Shown here: positions 7,677-16,653 of the stretch, one piece after another
How positions within the stretch are numbered: position 1 is the stretch's first letter
Layout of the letters: each line of letters begins with the position of its first letter
Assembly (NCBI GenBank): GCA_046290435.1
Contig: JBKAGO010000039.1
Coordinates: forward strand, 1-64,000
DNA: 64,000 nt
Reading direction: 5' to 3'
Origin: CAVQUE01 sp046290435
Lineage (GTDB): Bacteria; Actinomycetota; Acidimicrobiia; Acidimicrobiales; UBA8592
Translations under genes and position numbers: made by a program
The notes under the pieces: generated by a model
Databases searched by the model: none
Told to the model about the DNA's origin: nothing
What the model saw: the letters and a program-made list of their open reading frames with translations, nothing else

Positions 7677-7937
7677 CTACCCGCCGGCGCCAGCCATCCT
7701 GAGGGCGTTGCGGGCGTCGCGCTCAGCATCGGCGGCCGCGTAGTCGCCTCGCATCTCGGCGAGCGCCTGGGCGCTGCTGTAGCTGTCCTCGCACGGCGTG
7801 GCGTGCAGCTCCCAGTCCCAAGAGTCGCTGAGCCGGGACAGCAGGATGCTGATCGCGTTCAGTCGACCGGTGCCGTCCCAGCGCTCGGGGGACCGGTTCA
7901 GCTCAGGTACGTACGTGTGGCGTACTTCTCTGAGGAA
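7677..7937 (-). pseudogene. 5'-truncated gene remnant downstream of rnpB
   Basis: An 86-codon open frame ending at TAG (7677-7679) with strongly protein-like content (SILLSRLSDSWDWELHATP, later AQALAEMRGDYAAADAERD) and GC-rich third positions. The codons upstream contain no ATG, GTG or TTG before an in-frame TGA at 7938-7940, so the N-terminus is lost. It begins only about 27 bp after the 3' end of rnpB. I do not recognise the family. It may be the tail of an integrated element or a decayed chromosomal gene. Confidence 0.5.
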
Positions 7938-7966
7938 TCAGCGTTCCCCAGCTCGGAGGCCTAAAT

Positions 7967-8368
<402 letters not shown>

Positions 8369-8392
8369 GACTTCCGACGCTACCAGCGCTCC

Positions 8393-8425
8393 GGGCCGGC
8401 CCCGCTCGGCTCGTACCGCCGGCCC
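8393..8425 (-). terminator. hairpin between P450 gene and rnpB
   Basis: GGGCCGGC (8393-8400) pairs with GCCGGCCC (8418-8425). It lies after the P450 stop (8457) and before the 5' end of rnpB (8368) on the minus strand, so it may separate the two transcripts. Confidence 0.4.
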
Positions 8426-8456
8426 GCCGGCCCGAGCGCCCGCCGGCCCGAGAGGA

Positions 8457-9668
8457 TCAACCCCAGGCGATGGGCAGCGACTTGACGCCCCACAGGAAGA
8501 ACGCCGGTATGCGCTCGGGCTCGCCCGCAAGGCGCAGCCCCGGCAACCGCTCGACGAGGGCCTGCAGGCCGACGCGTGCCTCCATGCGGGCCAGCGACGC
8601 GCCGAGGCAGTAGTGCGGCCCGACGCCGAAGGCGAGGTGGCGGCGCAGCTGATCGAGCGGACGGTCGAGGCGGAACTCGTCGGGATCGTCCCACACGTCG
8701 GGATCGCGGTTGGCCGAGGCGTACAGCACCTGGGTCTTGTGGTCGGCCGGAATGGCGACATCGCCGACGATCTCATCGGCGTTCGGGGTGCGCCAGAGGC
8801 CCAGCACCGGGGAGTCGAAGCGGAGGCTCTCCTCGACGGCCACCTCGTAGAGCGACGGATCGGCCCGCAGCTGGTCGAGCAGGTGTGGCCGCTCGCAGAG
8901 GCGGAGCACCATGTTCTGCAGCAGCGACGTCGTGGTCTCGTTGCCGGCGGTCAGGAGCTGGCCGATCATCCCCAGGGCCTGGGCGTCGTCGAGGCGGGTG
9001 CCGCGTTCTTCGGCCTGCACGAGGCGGCTGACGAGGTCGTCGGGCACGGGTTCGCCGGCCTCGAGGCTGCTGCGCCGCCAGGCGATAGCCTCGGCGAAGA
9101 ACTCCCGGAACTCCCGGGCCGACTCGGCGTAGCTCGACGGGTCGCCGCTGGCGAGGCGGAGCACCGAGTCGTCGGACCAGCGCTTGAAGTCCGCCATGCG
9201 ATTCGAGGGAACGCCGAGCATCTCGGCGATGACGATGATCGGCAGGGGAGTGGCGAACACGTCGTGGAGATCCGCCGACCCTGCCTCGACGAACCCGTCG
9301 ATCAGCTCGTGCGCGATCTCGTGCACCCGGTCCTGCATCTGGGCGACGCTGCGCGGCGTGAACGCCCGGTTGACCAGCCGACGCTGCTCGCCGTGCGCGG
9401 GATCGTCGCAGTACGCGAGCGTCAGTGCACCCGTGGAGATGCCCGGACCGTGCCCGAGGCGGCTCGACCACCGGTCGGGCGAACGCAGGATCGCGTCGAC
9501 GTCGTCGTGACGGCTCACCACGTAGTGCGGCGGCGAGAAGTCGTCGACCAGGTGCACCGGGCACCGCTCGCGCAAGGCCGCGTATGCGGTCATCGGGTCG
9601 CGCATCACCGCGGGATCGAGCGGATGGTAGGGAGGGGCAGACGTCCCCCCGGACTCGTCGTGTGCCAT
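8457..9668 (-). CDS. cytochrome P450
   Basis: A 403-aa soluble bacterial P450 starting MAHDE. It has the I-helix oxygen-activation motif AGNETTT, the K-helix ExxR in EESLRFD, and the heme loop FGVGPHYCLGASLARME, in which the Cys is the axial iron ligand. The N-terminal part HPLDPAVMRDPMTAYAALRERCPV and the DPAHGEQRRLVNRAFTP segment are typical of CYP107/CYP105-like or fatty-acid hydroxylating families. The substrate cannot be told. The ATG at 9668 gives the usual family length (about 400); a longer open frame upstream is spurious. No ferredoxin or reductase gene is adjacent. It is divergent from the rubrerythrin gene with 81 bp between. Confidence 0.93.
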   Translation of the reverse strand: MAHDESGGTSAPPYHPLDPAVMRDPMTAYAALRERCPVHLVDDFSPPHYVVSRHDDVDAILRSPDRWSSRLGHGPGISTGALTLAYCDDPAHGEQRRLVNRAFTPRSVAQMQDRVHEIAHELIDGFVEAGSADLHDVFATPLPIIVIAEMLGVPSNRMADFKRWSDDSVLRLASGDPSSYAESAREFREFFAEAIAWRRSSLEAGEPVPDDLVSRLVQAEERGTRLDDAQALGMIGQLLTAGNETTTSLLQNMVLRLCERPHLLDQLRADPSLYEVAVEESLRFDSPVLGLWRTPNADEIVGDVAIPADHKTQVLYASANRDPDVWDDPDEFRLDRPLDQLRRHLAFGVGPHYCLGASLARMEARVGLQALVERLPGLRLAGEPERIPAFFLWGVKSLPIAWG

Positions 9669-9749
9669 GGGGCCAAGGTAGCTGCCGATGGACGCGAGGG
9701 CCTTGGTAGCTTTCGGCGTGTCCGCCACCGCCTCGACACAGGAGCCCTC

Positions 9750-10166
9750 ATGGCACTCGCAGGAAGCAAGACCGAAGCGAATCTCCGGGAGGCCTTCGCG
9801 CGCGAGAGCCAGGCAAACCGTCGCTACCTCTACTTCGCCCAGAAGGCCGACATCGAGGGGTACCCCGACATCGCTGCGTTGTTCCGCTCGGTCGCCGAGG
9901 GCGAGACCGGGCACGCCTTCGGGCACCTCGAATGGCTCGCCGAAGTCGGGGACCCGGCAACCGGCGAACCCATCGGCGACACCGCCGACAACCTCAGGTC
10001 CGCCATCGCCGGCGAGACCTACGAGACCACCGAGATGTACCCCGACTTCGCCAAGACGGCCCGCGAGGAAGGCTTCGAAGAGATCGCCGAATGGCTCGAG
10101 ACACTCGCACGTGCCGAGAGGAGCCATGCCGGCCGCTTCGGCGAGGGCCTCGACAGCCTCGGCTGA
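9750..10166 (+). CDS. rubrerythrin-like diiron protein without rubredoxin domain
   Basis: A 138-aa four-helix ferritin-like protein, ATG at 9750 with AGGAG upstream. Diiron ligands are visible as NLREAFARESQANRRY (Glu), EGETGHAFGHLE (ExxH), AGETYETTEMYPDFAK (Glu) and RAERSHAGRF (ExxH). Classical rubrerythrin is about 190 aa with a C-terminal rubredoxin; here the protein stops after the diiron domain, as in sulerythrin-type or short rubrerythrins. The family reduces hydrogen peroxide; an electron donor would have to be a separate protein. Likely cytosolic oxidative-stress defence. Confidence 0.9.
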   Translation: MALAGSKTEANLREAFARESQANRRYLYFAQKADIEGYPDIAALFRSVAEGETGHAFGHLEWLAEVGDPATGEPIGDTADNLRSAIAGETYETTEMYPDFAKTAREEGFEEIAEWLETLARAERSHAGRFGEGLDSLG

Positions 10167-10382
10167 GCAACGCCTGCCCGGGGGTGTGTGACCGTCCCCG
10201 GAGACCTGCGGCTCCGAGCGCCCCGCCGACAGGCGAACCGCCGCGTGACGGCCGTCGCTGCGTGCGTCGGTCTCGTCCTCAACATCTGACCCTGCCCTGC
10301 CGATGGTTGCGCCGTCGTCGCCCTTTGCGACGCCGCAGCGGCCCCAGACGCTGTGTGATCGGTTCGGTGTCGGAGGACGGTT

Positions 10383-13300
10383 ATGAAGTGGCTTGCGCAG
10401 CGGCAGCGGGAACGTCGGTGGTGGACGGCGAGCGCATCGGTGGCCATCTGCGGCCTGGTGCTCGGCGTCATCGGCATCGTGCCCGCGTTCGCAGACCTGC
10501 AGGCCGCGTCGTGTGAGGCCATCGAGTCCGACGGTTCGGTCACTGTTTCGTGGAGCGACGTCCCCGACGGCCTGGAGCTGACGGTTCTCGCGCAGGACGC
10601 CTATGGCGGTCTGTCCCCGGTCGCAAGTGACAGTTCGGTCGCAGGGTTCGGCCCGACCGGCAGCTGGACGGGCGATGCCCACCCCGGTGCGGTCGCCTAT
10701 CTGATCCACGGCGATCCCGCCGACGGCGGCGGCACGCTGCGCTGCACGGACCCGGCGCCGGACGGCCCGGTCGAGGTGTCGGTCGCCAACGCGATCGGTG
10801 CCACCAATCCCGGCTTCACCGCCGGCACGTGCCCGAACTCGAGCACCGGCGAAGAGTACGGCTGGGCCTTCGTGGCTCCCGGGGCCGGCATGGTCATCGA
10901 GTCGATGCGCGTCGAGTTCGCATCCGCCGGCGCCGTCACGTTCTTCGTTCCCGGCTCGACCCCGGCGCAGGCCTACATGTTCACCCCCGGGCCCGACGAG
11001 ATCGTCAGCGCGACGGCAACGGTGTCGGGGCCCGATACCGACCAGGTCGCGGTGGAACTGGTCTTCGTGTGCTCACCCGACGACGCTCCCGAGCCGGACC
11101 CCACCCCGACCGCGACCCCGGAGCCCGATGCGACCCCGGAGCCGGACCCGACCCCGGAGCCGGACCCGACCGCAGAGACGCCCGCTGCCGATGACGGTGC
11201 TGCCGATGACGGTGCTGCCGATGACGGTGCTGCCGATGACGGCGCCGGCGATGACGGCGCCGGCGATGACGGGGGCCAACCCCGCGACGGCAACCCGCCG
11301 TCGGTCGGCACGAGCCCGCGCGTCGAGGCCTCCCTGGGCGTCGACTGCACCAGCGATGCCGTGATCGTCGAGCTGAGCAACCTGGGTGATGTCACCGGCG
11401 TGGCCGAGATCGTCGCGGACGGCATCGTCGTCGAGGTCGCCACCGTCGAACCCGGCCAGACCCGCACGATCAGCGTCGCGATCCCGCTTGCCACGACGAC
11501 CGTCGAGGTCTTCGTCGGCGGCGTCGTGGTGGCCGCATCCACCTTCACCGATCCGTGCACGAACGAGTACCCCGAGGTCGAGGCCTCCGTCACCGTCGAC
11601 TGTGTGGCCGACACGATCACCGTCACGCTCAACAACACCGGCAACGGCCTGGGCATCGTCACCGTCGACATCGGTGGCGACAGCACCCGGGTCGAGATCC
11701 TGCCCGGCACGACCGAGACGGTCACCGCCGACCGCGACGGCCGCACCGAGGTGCCCGTCACCGTTCGCAGCGGCGTCGACACGATCCTGTCGACCACCGT
11801 CGATGCCTCGTGTGACGACCCGTCGCCCGAACTGTCGGCCAAGGCCGCCCTGATCTGTGAGGCAGGCACCTCGAGCGTTCGGATCGTGGTCACCAACACC
11901 GGTGACGCCCCCGGCTCGGTCGTCATCGACGTCGACGGGTCCGAGACCCGGATCGACGTGGCCGCAGGCGCCACGGAGTCGACCATGGTCGCCATCCCCG
12001 GCGATGGAGCCGTCACGGTCGTCGTCCGCGACGCCGACGGCGAGATCCTCGCCCAGCTCACCGACCAGGCCCCCTGTGAGAAGCCCGAGGCCGAGCTCGA
12101 CGCCACGGCCGCGCTCGACTGTGTCGCCGGCGAGATCCGCGTGACCGTCACCAACAGCGGCGACGCCGACGGCGTTGCGACCATCCAGGTGGGCGACACG
12201 ACCCAGACCGTCGTGGTCGCGGCCGCCGGCGAGAGCGTCGTCACCGTCGACGTCGTCGCCGGTACCACGGTTCGGGTGCGTGTCACCGACGGGCAGCGCT
12301 CGCTGCTCGACGAGACGTTCTCCGAGATCTGCGAGACCCCGGCACCGGCACTACGCGCCGAAGTCGCCCGCGACTGCGACACCACCACGGTCCGGGTCGT
12401 CGTGACGAACGACGGTGACGCCGCCGCCGAGGCGACGATCACCTACGGCGACCGCACCACCACGGTGCAGGTCGGTCCGGGCACCAGCATCACCGAGTCC
12501 TTCCCCATGGCCGACGTCACCCAGACCATCCGGGTGACCGGACCCGACGCCGACCAGACGATCGTCGTCGAAGAACAGATCGAGCCCTGTGACGAGGGCG
12601 CGCCGCAGCTTCGCGCCGAAGGCCAGGTCGACTGCCAGCTCGGCGAGATCGTCCTGTCGATCTTCAACGACGGCGACGCCGCCGGAACGGTCACCTGGAC
12701 CATCAACGGCCGCAACGAGACCGCCGTCGTGGCCCCGGGTGATTCCCTGGTGGTCTCTCAGCCCGTGATCGTCGGGAGCACCAACGTCTGGTCGGTCACC
12801 GCCGACGGCCAGACCATCGCAGGCGACGAGGCGATAGACGCATGTCGCCCCGACACCCCGACCGTCGACGCCGAACTGGTCATCGACTGCGGCAACGACG
12901 AGATCGTCGTGCGTGTCTCCAACAGCGGCGCCATCGACGGCAACGCCCGGGTGGTGATCAACGGCGCGGTCTCCGACATCACCGTGCCCGCCGGTGACGT
13001 GGTCATCGTCCGTGGCGACCTGCCCGTCGACGGCAGCTACCTGGTCGACGTTTCCTCCGACGGGAACAGTGTGCTGACCGAGCAGGGGACGGCAACCGAG
13101 TGTCTCCTGCCCCCCGAGGAGGGTCTGGTGGCATCGGTGGCGTTCTCGTGCCGCTGGGACGAGGCCATCGTCCGGGTCGAGAACCCCTCCGACGAACGAC
13201 GCGAGGTCACCATCACCGCCAACGGCGACAGCGAGACGATCGCCATCGCCGGCGGTGACGACATCGAGCTGGCCTACCCCCTGGAGGAGGACCAGCCCTA

Positions 13301-13556
13301 TGAGATCTCCATCGTCGACGAGGACGGCCAGTCGCTGGCATTCGCTCGCGGCGTCCACGACTGCGTGGATGTCGGTGGCACGACCGTGACCAACCCCAAT
13401 CCTCCGACGACGGTGTCGACCACGACGCCGATCCGCCTGCCCAACACCGGTGTCAACTCCGGGCTGCTGGCCGGCGCCGGGGTGGTCTTCATCGCCGCCG
13501 GGCTCGTCGCCGTCCGGGCGTCGCAGTTCCGCCGGGACCGAATCGCCACGGCCTGA
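10383..13556 (+). CDS. LPxTG-anchored surface protein with eight two-cysteine repeats
   Basis: 1057 aa, ATG preceded by GGAGG. A signal peptide covers residues 1-37 (basic start, hydrophobic core, cut after PAFA). Residues 38-235 form a Cys-containing domain. Then comes a stalk of EPDPTP-type and ADDGA repeats (15-bp units at DNA level), and from about residue 315 eight consecutive repeats of 84-88 residues. Each repeat opens with a 'xxDC' strand, has a 'VxNxGDA' turn and closes with a second Cys about 75 residues on, the pattern of beta-sandwich CARDB/Ig-like modules. The C-terminus has LPNTG at 1019, a hydrophobic helix and a basic tail (FRRDR), a sortase signal. Likely a covalently attached adhesin or S-layer-like stalk. 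No sortase gene is in the window. Confidence 0.85.
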   Translation: MKWLAQRQRERRWWTASASVAICGLVLGVIGIVPAFADLQAASCEAIESDGSVTVSWSDVPDGLELTVLAQDAYGGLSPVASDSSVAGFGPTGSWTGDAHPGAVAYLIHGDPADGGGTLRCTDPAPDGPVEVSVANAIGATNPGFTAGTCPNSSTGEEYGWAFVAPGAGMVIESMRVEFASAGAVTFFVPGSTPAQAYMFTPGPDEIVSATATVSGPDTDQVAVELVFVCSPDDAPEPDPTPTATPEPDATPEPDPTPEPDPTAETPAADDGAADDGAADDGAADDGAGDDGAGDDGGQPRDGNPPSVGTSPRVEASLGVDCTSDAVIVELSNLGDVTGVAEIVADGIVVEVATVEPGQTRTISVAIPLATTTVEVFVGGVVVAASTFTDPCTNEYPEVEASVTVDCVADTITVTLNNTGNGLGIVTVDIGGDSTRVEILPGTTETVTADRDGRTEVPVTVRSGVDTILSTTVDASCDDPSPELSAKAALICEAGTSSVRIVVTNTGDAPGSVVIDVDGSETRIDVAAGATESTMVAIPGDGAVTVVVRDADGEILAQLTDQAPCEKPEAELDATAALDCVAGEIRVTVTNSGDADGVATIQVGDTTQTVVVAAAGESVVTVDVVAGTTVRVRVTDGQRSLLDETFSEICETPAPALRAEVARDCDTTTVRVVVTNDGDAAAEATITYGDRTTTVQVGPGTSITESFPMADVTQTIRVTGPDADQTIVVEEQIEPCDEGAPQLRAEGQVDCQLGEIVLSIFNDGDAAGTVTWTINGRNETAVVAPGDSLVVSQPVIVGSTNVWSVTADGQTIAGDEAIDACRPDTPTVDAELVIDCGNDEIVVRVSNSGAIDGNARVVINGAVSDITVPAGDVVIVRGDLPVDGSYLVDVSSDGNSVLTEQGTATECLLPPEEGLVASVAFSCRWDEAIVRVENPSDERREVTITANGDSETIAIAGGDDIELAYPLEEDQPYEISIVDEDGQSLAFARGVHDCVDVGGTTVTNPNPPTTVSTTTPIRLPNTGVNSGLLAGAGVVFIAAGLVAVRASQFRRDRIATA
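11091..11273 (+). repeat. tandem DNA repeats in the stalk of the surface protein
   Basis: The first block (about 11091-11174) repeats an 18-bp unit coding EPDPTP. The second block (11184-11273) is six 15-bp units of GCTGCCGATGACGGT and the variant GCCGGCGATGACGGC, coding ADDGA or GDDGA. Unit lengths are multiples of three, so copy-number change would alter stalk length without frameshift. Confidence 0.9.
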
Positions 13557-13558
13557 CC

Positions 13559-15427
13559 GTGGTCACGATCGGCAATGACGCCGAGCCCGACCCGCCGCCG
13601 GCGCGGGCCGGTCGCCTCGTCACCAGCGCTGCGGTCGCCGCAGCGCTGGTGACGGTGCTCGTCTACCTCTTCGTCCGGTTGCAGGGCGTCGTCGGCGGGG
13701 CGTTCCTGCCGCTCGGCATCCCGCTGTTGGCCGCCGAGTCGGTTCTGCTGGTCGCAGCGGTGGCGACACTGCTCCCCGCGCTGGCGCTGCGACGCGACGG
13801 CGCCGTCGTGCAGCCGCGGTCGGTGCCCTACGTCGACACGGTGATCGTCCTGCGAGACGAGCGGCTGCTGGATCTGCGCATGGCGTTGCGCTCGTGTCGG
13901 GAGTTGCGGGGCCTCGACGGCCTGGTCGTCGTCGGAGGCGACGGCCGACGCGGCGTCGACGCCGCCTGTCGGGCATTCGGCGTCCCCCACCTGCGCCAGG
14001 ATCAACTCCACGGGTTCGGGATCGAGACGACCCGCCGTGCCCACTTCTTGCTGGTGGTGCCGGCCAATGCATGGGTGTCGCCCGATGCCGCGGTGATGCT
14101 CGCCGGCGCGCTGGGCGAAGACGGCGTGGCTGCCGCGACCGGTACCACGGCGGTGCACGGGGTCATCGATCTGCTGGGCAGCGAGGGTTACCTGTTCGAC
14201 ATCGACGCCCACACCGATCTCGCCCTGCGTCTCGATGCGGTCCGTTCGGCTCCACCACTCGACGGGCCGGTCCTGTTCTCGAAGGATGCCCTCCGGAGTG
14301 TCGGCGGTGTCGACTGGCAGGCGCCCCAACCGGCTCTCGCCTCCCATGTGGCGTTGACGGCTGCGGGTCGGGCCAGCCGCAGCCTCGACGCGCCGGTCGC
14401 CTACCGCATGGCCCCCGCCGACGAGGCCCATGCACTGGCCGGGCGGGTCCGCCGCTCGCTCGCATGGCGGGCAGCCCTGGCCGCCGTGGGCTCGGCCGCT
14501 CCCGCACTCGCGGGACCGGAGAGCGGGGCCACAGCGCCCGGTTCAGCCCCTCGTCCCGGGTCCCGGTGGCGCGCTTACGCTCGGCGCCTGGCAGCCCTCG
14601 AACCCTGGGCTGCTCCTGCTCGTCTGGTCGCGTTGTTGACGCCGCTGGCGGTGTCGGCGACCGGACGCAGCCCCGTGGGGACCGAAGCCCCGCTACCCCT
14701 CGTCGTTGCGGCACTTGCGATGCTCGGGGCCCTTGCACTGGCACGAAGGTGCACCGACACCTCGAGCGTTGCCCGGTTCGGGCGAATCCGCAGCGGCGTT
14801 CGCACCCTCGGCGCCGATCTGGCGGCGCTGCGCGGCACCCCGAGCATCGGCGATCAGGGCACCGCTGCTGTCGACCGGGCCCGCCGGCTGCAGTTCGCGG
14901 TCCTGGGCACCTTGTTGGTGTCGGTGATCGTGTCCACGCTGTTGCTGACGCGTGGCGCCGTCGCGGGCGACGATCTTCCCCTGGGCGTCCGGCTGGTGGT
15001 GGCGGCTGCGATCGTCGCCGTCGCTGCCCTCGTGCGCGACGCATCGACGGCCTACCGACAGCAACGCCTGCTGCCCCGGGTGCACTACCAGGCCCGGCAC
15101 GACGGCGACCTCACCGATCTCTCGCCGACCGGCTACACCATTGCCTCGCCTGCCGTGCCGGGCGAGGAACGAGTGCTCGAGCTCGACCTGCCCTATCCCG
15201 GCGAGCGCATGCACACTGTGTGCCTACCCGGCGTCGTGCGGGCTTCTCGGACCCGAGGTAGCCGCTCCCAGGCCTATGTCGAGATCGACACCGACCACGA
15301 CACGTTCGAACAGCTCATCTACTTCTGTGCGGTGACCGCTCCCACGATCGCCTGGCTCGGCGGGACCGCCCGCGCCGTGTGCCGCGACGCACCGGCACGC
15401 GCCCGGCTCGCCACGTCCGACGTCTGA
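13559..15427 (+). CDS. membrane glycosyltransferase-like protein with C-terminal PilZ domain
   Basis: 622 aa from GTG at 13559, two bases after the stop of the surface-protein gene. Two helices (about residues 20-70) precede a cytosolic region shaped like a GT2/cellulose-synthase fold (VDTVIVLRDE, LVVVGGDGRR), but where the catalytic DxD is expected it reads VVPANAWVSPDAA, and no QxxRW motif follows, so it may be inactive. More hydrophobic segments lie at about 355-400 and 440-490. Residues 505-600 form a PilZ domain with RLLPR (RxxxR) and DLSPTG (D/NxSxxG), the c-di-GMP-binding signature. Probable role: c-di-GMP-responsive membrane partner in surface polymer or surface-protein output; this is inference from domains and gene pairing. 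Confidence 0.75.
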   Translation: MVTIGNDAEPDPPPARAGRLVTSAAVAAALVTVLVYLFVRLQGVVGGAFLPLGIPLLAAESVLLVAAVATLLPALALRRDGAVVQPRSVPYVDTVIVLRDERLLDLRMALRSCRELRGLDGLVVVGGDGRRGVDAACRAFGVPHLRQDQLHGFGIETTRRAHFLLVVPANAWVSPDAAVMLAGALGEDGVAAATGTTAVHGVIDLLGSEGYLFDIDAHTDLALRLDAVRSAPPLDGPVLFSKDALRSVGGVDWQAPQPALASHVALTAAGRASRSLDAPVAYRMAPADEAHALAGRVRRSLAWRAALAAVGSAAPALAGPESGATAPGSAPRPGSRWRAYARRLAALEPWAAPARLVALLTPLAVSATGRSPVGTEAPLPLVVAALAMLGALALARRCTDTSSVARFGRIRSGVRTLGADLAALRGTPSIGDQGTAAVDRARRLQFAVLGTLLVSVIVSTLLLTRGAVAGDDLPLGVRLVVAAAIVAVAALVRDASTAYRQQRLLPRVHYQARHDGDLTDLSPTGYTIASPAVPGEERVLELDLPYPGERMHTVCLPGVVRASRTRGSRSQAYVEIDTDHDTFEQLIYFCAVTAPTIAWLGGTARAVCRDAPARARLATSDV

Positions 15428-15512
15428 CCAGCTGCGGGCCCGACGAGCCCTCGCCGGTCCCTGGGCCCGATCGGCCCGGGCCCCTGCCGGTGTCGGCCTA
15501 TCCTCGGCGTCC

Positions 15513-16550
15513 ATGGAGATCGACGACCACGGAGGCTGGCCGGGGGTGCTCGGCCGGTTGAGCGCCGGCGAGGACATCGGTGCCGAAGCCGCCCATGCCG
15601 TGCTGGCGACGGTGTTGCGCGGCGAGGCCACCGATGCCCAGCTCGCTGCCTTCCTCGTGGCTCTGCGCCAGAAGGGCGAGAGCGTCGACGAGCTGTGTGG
15701 CCTGGTCCAGGCCATGCGCGAGGCCGCCGTGCCGCTGAAGGTGCCGCCCGGCACCATCGACCTGGTCGGTGCCGGCGGCTCCCGGCTGGGACGCGAGGCC
15801 GCGCTCAACGTGTCCACGATGGCATCCTTCGTCGCCGCGGGGGCGGGGGCCACGGTCTGCAAGCACGGCAACCGCCGGGCGTCGTCCACGTCGGGTTCGT
15901 TCGATGTCCTCGAGGCCCTCGGGGTCCACATCGACGCCGACGCCGCCCTGGTCGAGACGTCGGTGCGAGAGGTGGGCGTGGGTTTCGCCTTCGCCCGCAC
16001 CTTCCATCCGGCGATGCGGTTCGCCGGCCCGGTCCGGGCGCAGCTGGGCATCGCCACGGTCTTCAACATCTTGGGCCCGCTGGCGCACCCCGGTCGCCTC
16101 ACCCGTCAGGTCGTCGGCGTTCCCGACGCGGTGGTGGGGGAGCGCATGGCGGCGGTGCTGGCGGCCACCGGCTCGGAGCGGGCGCTGGTGGTCACCGGCG
16201 ACGGTGGCCTCGACGAGCTGTCCACGACCGGACCCAACGTCGTCCACCGGGTGGACGACGGTTCGATCGACACCATCACCGTCGACCCGACCGATCTGGG
16301 CTTCGCGCCGGCCACGGCCGACCAGCTCCGCGGCGGGGACGCGGACGCCAACGCCCGTATCGCACGCGCCGTGTTCGCCGGCGAGCACGGGCCCCACCGC
16401 GACATCGTGGTGCTCAATGCCGCAGCCGGGCTCCTCACGGCAGGCGTCGCCGCCGATCTCGCCGACGGTGTCGCAGCCGCTGCCGGCGCCATCGACTCCG
16501 GCGCGGCGGCCGATCGCCTCGACCGGCTGGTGGAGCTCACCAACCGCTGA
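15513..16550 (+). CDS. trpD: anthranilate phosphoribosyltransferase-like protein
   Basis: 345 aa of the class-IV phosphoribosyltransferase fold. The N-terminal helical part with EATDAQLAAFLVALRQKGE is typical. The later motifs NVST, KHGNR, GSFDVLEALG and FNILGPLAHP are conserved. In the PRPP/metal loop where TrpD normally has GTGGD, this protein has VGAGGS followed by an unusual RLGREAAL, so the loop is altered. TrpD converts anthranilate and PRPP to phosphoribosyl-anthranilate in tryptophan synthesis. The gene stands alone, with no other trp gene nearby. It may be the trpD of the organism or a divergent paralogue with another substrate. The start ATG at 15513 has no good Shine-Dalgarno. Confidence 0.75.
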   Translation: MEIDDHGGWPGVLGRLSAGEDIGAEAAHAVLATVLRGEATDAQLAAFLVALRQKGESVDELCGLVQAMREAAVPLKVPPGTIDLVGAGGSRLGREAALNVSTMASFVAAGAGATVCKHGNRRASSTSGSFDVLEALGVHIDADAALVETSVREVGVGFAFARTFHPAMRFAGPVRAQLGIATVFNILGPLAHPGRLTRQVVGVPDAVVGERMAAVLAATGSERALVVTGDGGLDELSTTGPNVVHRVDDGSIDTITVDPTDLGFAPATADQLRGGDADANARIARAVFAGEHGPHRDIVVLNAAAGLLTAGVAADLADGVAAAAGAIDSGAAADRLDRLVELTNR

Positions 16551-16653
16551 ACCACCCACCAGCTGCTGAACCACCCGCAGGTAGCGGCACCACCCACCCA
16601 ACGGCTCGACAGGGCCGCGACGGGTGCTGCGCTCGTCGGTCTCCCCGGTGGGA

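Noticed and set aside
8457..10709. Extension of the P450 frame to 750 residues
   Set aside because: The upstream 347 codons lie antisense to the rubrerythrin gene and have no domain. The P450 start at 9668 gives the normal family length.
11091..11273. CRISPR-like array
   Set aside because: The repeats are short, contiguous, in-frame and code ADDGA or EPDPTP; there are no spacers.
10973..12442. Ser/Thr-rich antisense frame of 489 codons inside the surface protein
   Set aside because: Composition mirrors the GAC/GTC-rich repeats of the sense strand. No start context and no signature.
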